DNA from: Nocardioides albertanoniae
Lineage (GTDB): Bacteria; Actinomycetota; Actinomycetes; Propionibacteriales; Nocardioidaceae
Length of the DNA stretch: 64,000 bases
NCBI RefSeq assembly: GCF_006716315.1
Contig: NZ_VFOV01000001.1
Location: 2,744,501 to 2,808,500 of the forward strand
Direction: 5' to 3'
Shown here: piece after piece, positions 61,149-64,000 of the stretch
Layout: the number at the start of each line of letters is the position of its first letter
Position numbering within the stretch: the stretch's first letter is position 1
Made by a program: the position numbers and the translations under genes
The notes under the pieces: model-generated
Told to the model about the DNA's origin: nothing
The model's input: the letters and a program-made list of their open reading frames with translations, nothing else
The model's database searches: none

Positions 61149-62087
61149 GTGAACGAAATCCAGCTCAGCCGCCTGAGCCTGGGGCGCTGCATCGCCGAAG
61201 GCTCGCAGGGCCGCATCATCGAGCTGGCCGACCACCCCGGCACGGTCGCGAAGCTCTACCGTTCGCGCGAGCTGGGGCTCGTCGACGGGCGTGCGCTGGC
61301 CGAGCTGGTGCGGATCCGGCGGTTCGTCGCGAGCGAAGGGCTTCAGGTCGACGACTTCGCGGCCTGGCCGCACACGGTGGTGCTCGACGGGCTGCGTACG
61401 GCCGGCTTCTTGATGCAGCGGGTGCACGATCCGTTCCTGGCCGGCTTCGGCCCGACGACCGCACTGGCCGAGCTGGGGCTGCTGATCAATGTGGGTGACG
61501 TGCCGATGCCGGGCGTCTACGAGCGGGTGCTGCTCCTGCGTGCGCTGGCCGCTGCGATGGACGCGCTGCACCGTCAGGGTCTCGTGCTCGGCGACCTCTC
61601 GCCGCGCAACATCGCCTGGTCGACGACCCCGATGCCGCGGGTGATGCTCCTCGACTGCGACGGCATCCGGCCCGCCGGCGAGCCGGGGGTGCTGCCGCCG
61701 GCTGACACGCGTGGCTGGGAGGACCCCAGCAACCTCGGTATGCAGCCGACCGCCGACAGCGACCGTTTCAAGCTCGCCCTGGCCATCGCGCGGGTGCTCA
61801 CCGGCGACCGCAACGCCGCCCCCGGACACCGCCCCGACCTGACCTTCACCGGGCAGGCAGGACTCCTCGTGGGGCCGCTCACCCGGCTCATGGACCAGGC
61901 GGCCGGCCCCCCGGGCGTGCGTCCGACGGCTTCGCAGTGGGCGACCGTCCTCGACGTACGCCGGCCCTGGACCGATCCCGGGGCGCCGATGGCGCCTCCT
62001 GCCCCTCCCGTGCCTGCTCCCCCGGCGCCGTCTCGCGGCACGTCTGCCAGCGGGGAATTCCTGCGGCCGTTCCGGTTTCCGCGCTGA
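61149..62087 (+). CDS. Protein kinase-like protein, atypical
   Basis: A 312-residue kinase-fold protein. A glycine loop-like EGSQGRI (17-23), Lys35 in TVAKLY, and LVLGDLSPRNIAW (145-157; catalytic-type Asp149, Asn154, but Ser in place of the usual Lys) followed by LLDCDG (167-172) as the DFG equivalent are visible. A Pro/Ala-rich tail (about 278-300) ends the protein. It resembles the stand-alone kinases seen with TerY/PP2C modules, but no vWA or phosphatase gene is adjacent. GTG 61149 follows a gagggtcc site. Confidence 0.75.
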   Translation: MNEIQLSRLSLGRCIAEGSQGRIIELADHPGTVAKLYRSRELGLVDGRALAELVRIRRFVASEGLQVDDFAAWPHTVVLDGLRTAGFLMQRVHDPFLAGFGPTTALAELGLLINVGDVPMPGVYERVLLLRALAAAMDALHRQGLVLGDLSPRNIAWSTTPMPRVMLLDCDGIRPAGEPGVLPPADTRGWEDPSNLGMQPTADSDRFKLALAIARVLTGDRNAAPGHRPDLTFTGQAGLLVGPLTRLMDQAAGPPGVRPTASQWATVLDVRRPWTDPGAPMAPPAPPVPAPPAPSRGTSASGEFLRPFRFPR

Positions 62088-62129
62088 TCTGAGCGTCTTC
62101 AAGTCTCAGGTTTGAGTTGAGGGTGAGGG

Positions 62130-62531
62130 TCAGGTGGCCGACCAGCCGGACCACCGGGCGACGTCGATGACGATCACCGGGCCGCGTGGGCGCTGTTCGC
62201 GGTAGTGGTGGTACTTCTCGACCAACGCATCGACGTCATGGCTCTCGTGCACTCTCGCCGTGCCGTCGGCACGTGCCCACCACAGCTGCGACCAGTCGTC
62301 GTCATACTCGTCGACGAGCACCGACACCGCGGGGTTCGCCTCGATGTCGGCCAGACGCCGCAGCCGGGTCGTCGACTTCGGCTTGTGGTCCACCGCTGTG
62401 ATCAGCTGGTCGCCCAGCACCGCGAACACGATCGGCACGATCCTCGGCACACCATCAGCCGAAGCCGTCGCCAGCCGGGCCACGCGGGCGGCAGCGAACC
62501 GCTCCGCCGCCCATCTCTCGTCTCGCTGCAC
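62130..62531 (-). CDS. PPOX-class, probably F420-dependent oxidoreductase (TIGR03668-like)
   Basis: A 133-residue split-barrel flavin/deazaflavin-binding protein of the actinobacterial PPOX family: FAAARVARLATASADGVPRIVPIVFAV near 12-38, KSTTRLRRLADIEANPAVSVLVDEYDDDW near 52-80, and ARWSGWSA at the end. The family generally binds F420; the substrate is unknown. Confidence 0.85.
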   Translation of the reverse strand: MQRDERWAAERFAAARVARLATASADGVPRIVPIVFAVLGDQLITAVDHKPKSTTRLRRLADIEANPAVSVLVDEYDDDWSQLWWARADGTARVHESHDVDALVEKYHHYREQRPRGPVIVIDVARWSGWSAT

Positions 62532-62642
62532 CCTTCGAGAGTAGGTGACCCCGGATCGACCCGCCGCACGTGCGGGCGACGCGGACCGGTGGATACGGTT
62601 CCTCCATGGTGACGCAACCCTCTGCCCGGCGTCCGGTGACCT

Positions 62643-63365
62643 GTGCTGCCTGCTGAGGCCGAGCGTCTCCTGGACGACGAGCTGGTGGAGTGGTTGGCAG
62701 ATCTGGTCGACCCGGCGCTGATCCGGGAGGAGTCATCGAGAGCGCAACGGGCGGGCCTCGCCGCCGCGGTCGTCCACAGAGTCGGGGTCAACGAGGCCTT
62801 CGGGCTGCTGCACTTCCGCGACGGGCTGGAGCACAACCCGCTGCCGTTGCGCGACCCCGAGGGGTTGCGGCTGGTGCTCGTCACCAGCCGTGGCGACGAC
62901 CTCGCCATCGACGACGTCGAGTTCGTCGACTGGAGCCGCGACGACGACTGCCAGCGGTGCCGCACCGCGCTGGAGAGCTGGGACCCGCCGGCGCTGGACC
63001 TGACCTCGTCGATCACCTCGGTCGGGGCCCTCCACATCGCCTACGACCATGCCGACCGAGCCGGGATGGCGCCCGATCAGGTGCTCGCCCGCCTCCGGCC
63101 GGCGGTCGCCCGTGCCAACGCCGAGCTCAGTTCCTGGGACGCCTCGACCGTCGGCGCCTACTGGTATCCCGCCACCCAGACCTGGGCTCACGTCATCCCG
63201 CTGACCCTCGACCCGGACCAGGCCCCGGTCGCAGGCGTGCTCACCCGCCACCCGGACGGCTACCACCTCGTCACGATCCTGACCCGGCGTACGGCATTCT
63301 GGAACATCGTCAGCGTCGGCCGGGTGCCTCCGTCGTGGCTCGATGGAGCGCAGATCGCTCCGTGA
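62643..63365 (+). CDS. Hypothetical protein, 240 residues
   Basis: No family recognised. The protein is acidic and soluble with a helical N-terminus (LLDDELVEWLADLVDPALI), a DCQRC motif near residue 101 and a beta-rich C-terminal part rich in Trp (AYWYPATQTWAHVIPL). GTG start. It converges on metH, with a strong hairpin between. Coding potential is judged from codon pattern and lack of a better frame. Confidence 0.65.
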   Translation: MLPAEAERLLDDELVEWLADLVDPALIREESSRAQRAGLAAAVVHRVGVNEAFGLLHFRDGLEHNPLPLRDPEGLRLVLVTSRGDDLAIDDVEFVDWSRDDDCQRCRTALESWDPPALDLTSSITSVGALHIAYDHADRAGMAPDQVLARLRPAVARANAELSSWDASTVGAYWYPATQTWAHVIPLTLDPDQAPVAGVLTRHPDGYHLVTILTRRTAFWNIVSVGRVPPSWLDGAQIAP

Positions 63366-63383
63366 GGCCGGTCCCTCCGTGAG

Positions 63384-63432
63384 CCGAACGAAAGTTCGTT
63401 CGGCCCGCGTGGACCGAACGAACTTTCGTTCG
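63384..63432. terminator. Bidirectional terminator of nested palindromes
   Basis: Arms 63385-63403 and 63414-63432 are fully complementary over 19 bp with a 10-nt loop. Each arm is also self-complementary (CCGAACGAA-AG-TTCGTTCGG), so two small hairpins or one long one can form. Sits between the convergent hypothetical gene and metH. Confidence 0.8.
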
Positions 63433-63442
63433 CCGGGAAGGA

Positions 63443-64000
63443 TCAGTCCTCGGGGTCGTAGCCCAGGTTGGGCGAGAGCCAGCGCTCTGCCTCAGCCATG
63501 CTCCAGCCCTTGCGCTCGGCGTAGTCGGCGACCTGGTCCTGTCCGAGGCGTCCGACGACGAAGTACTGCGAGTCGGGGTGGCCGTAGTAGAGACCGGAGA
63601 CCGAGGCGCCCGGCCACATCGCCATCGACTCGGTGAGCTCGATGCCGGTGTTCTCGTGCACGTCGAGCAGCTCCCAGATGGTCTGCTTCTCGGTGTGGTC
63701 GGGGCAGGCCGGGTAGCCCGGCGCCGGGCGGATGCCGGAGTACTTCTCGGCGATCAGGTCGTCGTTGGCGAGCTGACCGTCGCCACCCTCGTCAGCGGCG
63801 TAGCCCCAGAACTCGGTGCGCACGCGCTGGTGGAGGCGCTCGGCGAACGCCTCCGCGAGACGGTCCGCCAAGGCCTCGACCATGATCGCCGAGTAGTCGT
63901 CGAGCTCGTCGCGGAACGCCTTGACCCGCTCGGGCAGACCGATCCCGGCCGTCACCGCGAAGGCGCCGACATGGTCGGCCCCCTCCCCGACCGGCGCGAC
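63443..64000 (-). CDS. metH: Cobalamin-dependent methionine synthase, C-terminal activation domain (partial)
   Basis: The 3' end of metH: 185 codons up to the window edge, in frame with [15 protein letters not shown]. It encodes the AdoMet-binding reactivation domain, with the [15 protein letters not shown] motif, [30 protein letters not shown] and the [21 protein letters not shown] tail. MetH transfers methyl from 5-methyl-THF to homocysteine through B12; this domain rescues oxidised cob(II)alamin. Confidence 0.95.
   Translation of the reverse strand, partial: VAPVGEGADHVGAFAVTAGIGLPERVKAFRDELDDYSAIMVEALADRLAEAFAERLHQRVRTEFWGYAADEGGDGQLANDDLIAEKYSGIRPAPGYPACPDHTEKQTIWELLDVHENTGIELTESMAMWPGASVSGLYYGHPDSQYFVVGRLGQDQVADYAERKGWSMAEAERWLSPNLGYDPED

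Overview
The window is high-GC DNA with frequent GTG/TTG starts and many 1-8 bp stop/start overlaps. Its contents point to an actinomycete: IdeR/DmdR-type iron box, two AfsR-like STAND regulators, long-form HisG, an encapsulin/DyP pair and an F420/PPOX-type oxidoreductase. Gene content and codon style fit the Nocardioidaceae (Nocardioides or a relative); genus is inference. It looks chromosomal. I see no rRNA, tRNA, CRISPR array, insertion sequence or phage module.

Layout. 1-2.2 kb: 5' part of argC, a maleylpyruvate-isomerase-like protein and a LOG-family protein. 2.3-7.1 kb: DrrAB-type drug exporter facing a large AfsR-like regulator. 7.1-12.0 kb: a long inverted repeat, ltaE and the pheST operon. 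12.2-16.1 kb: siderophore ABC importer behind an iron box. 16.2-20.8 kb: sensor kinase, a Tat-exported Lcp-type rubber oxygenase homologue, an MFS exporter and a MerR regulator whose C-terminal part resembles the DNA polymerase III beta clamp. 20.9-24.0 kb: RNA methyltransferase and infC-rpmI-rplT behind an attenuator-like terminator. 24.1-30.4 kb: small membrane protein, P-loop kinase, and LysR-proX-proV-proW-TauD dioxygenase, a quaternary amine (or similar) uptake and oxidation unit. 30.4-38.4 kb: aldose epimerase, secreted SGNH hydrolase, hisE-hisG-PH protein, gamma carbonic anhydrase, ArsR-CDF metal efflux, methyltransferase, VOC protein and TipA-like MerR. 38.4-42.1 kb: ribD-ribE-ribBA-ribH behind an FMN riboswitch. 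42.2-47.4 kb: acyl-CoA ligase, second AfsR-like regulator and rpe. 47.5-53.5 kb: oligopeptide ABC operon with a CRP/GlxR-like site. 53.6-57.7 kb: HAD phosphatase, sterol-desaturase-like hydroxylase, acyl-CoA ligase and divergent TetR. 57.7-60.9 kb: CBS protein-DyP peroxidase-encapsulin-fdhD. 61.1-64 kb: kinase-like protein, F420/PPOX-type protein, an unknown protein and the 3' end of metH.

Most notable systems. (1) A tightly coupled encapsulin nanocompartment operon whose DyP ends in a recognisable cargo-loading peptide, with a CBS-domain protein upstream and fdhD downstream. (2) The MerR-beta-clamp fusion next to an MFS pump. (3) An Lcp homologue keeping all the recalled catalytic residues. 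(4) A ProXVW transporter with its own Fe(II)/2-oxoglutarate dioxygenase. RNA-level control is visible at infC (ATC start, upstream terminator), ribD (FMN riboswitch) and several apparently leaderless genes.
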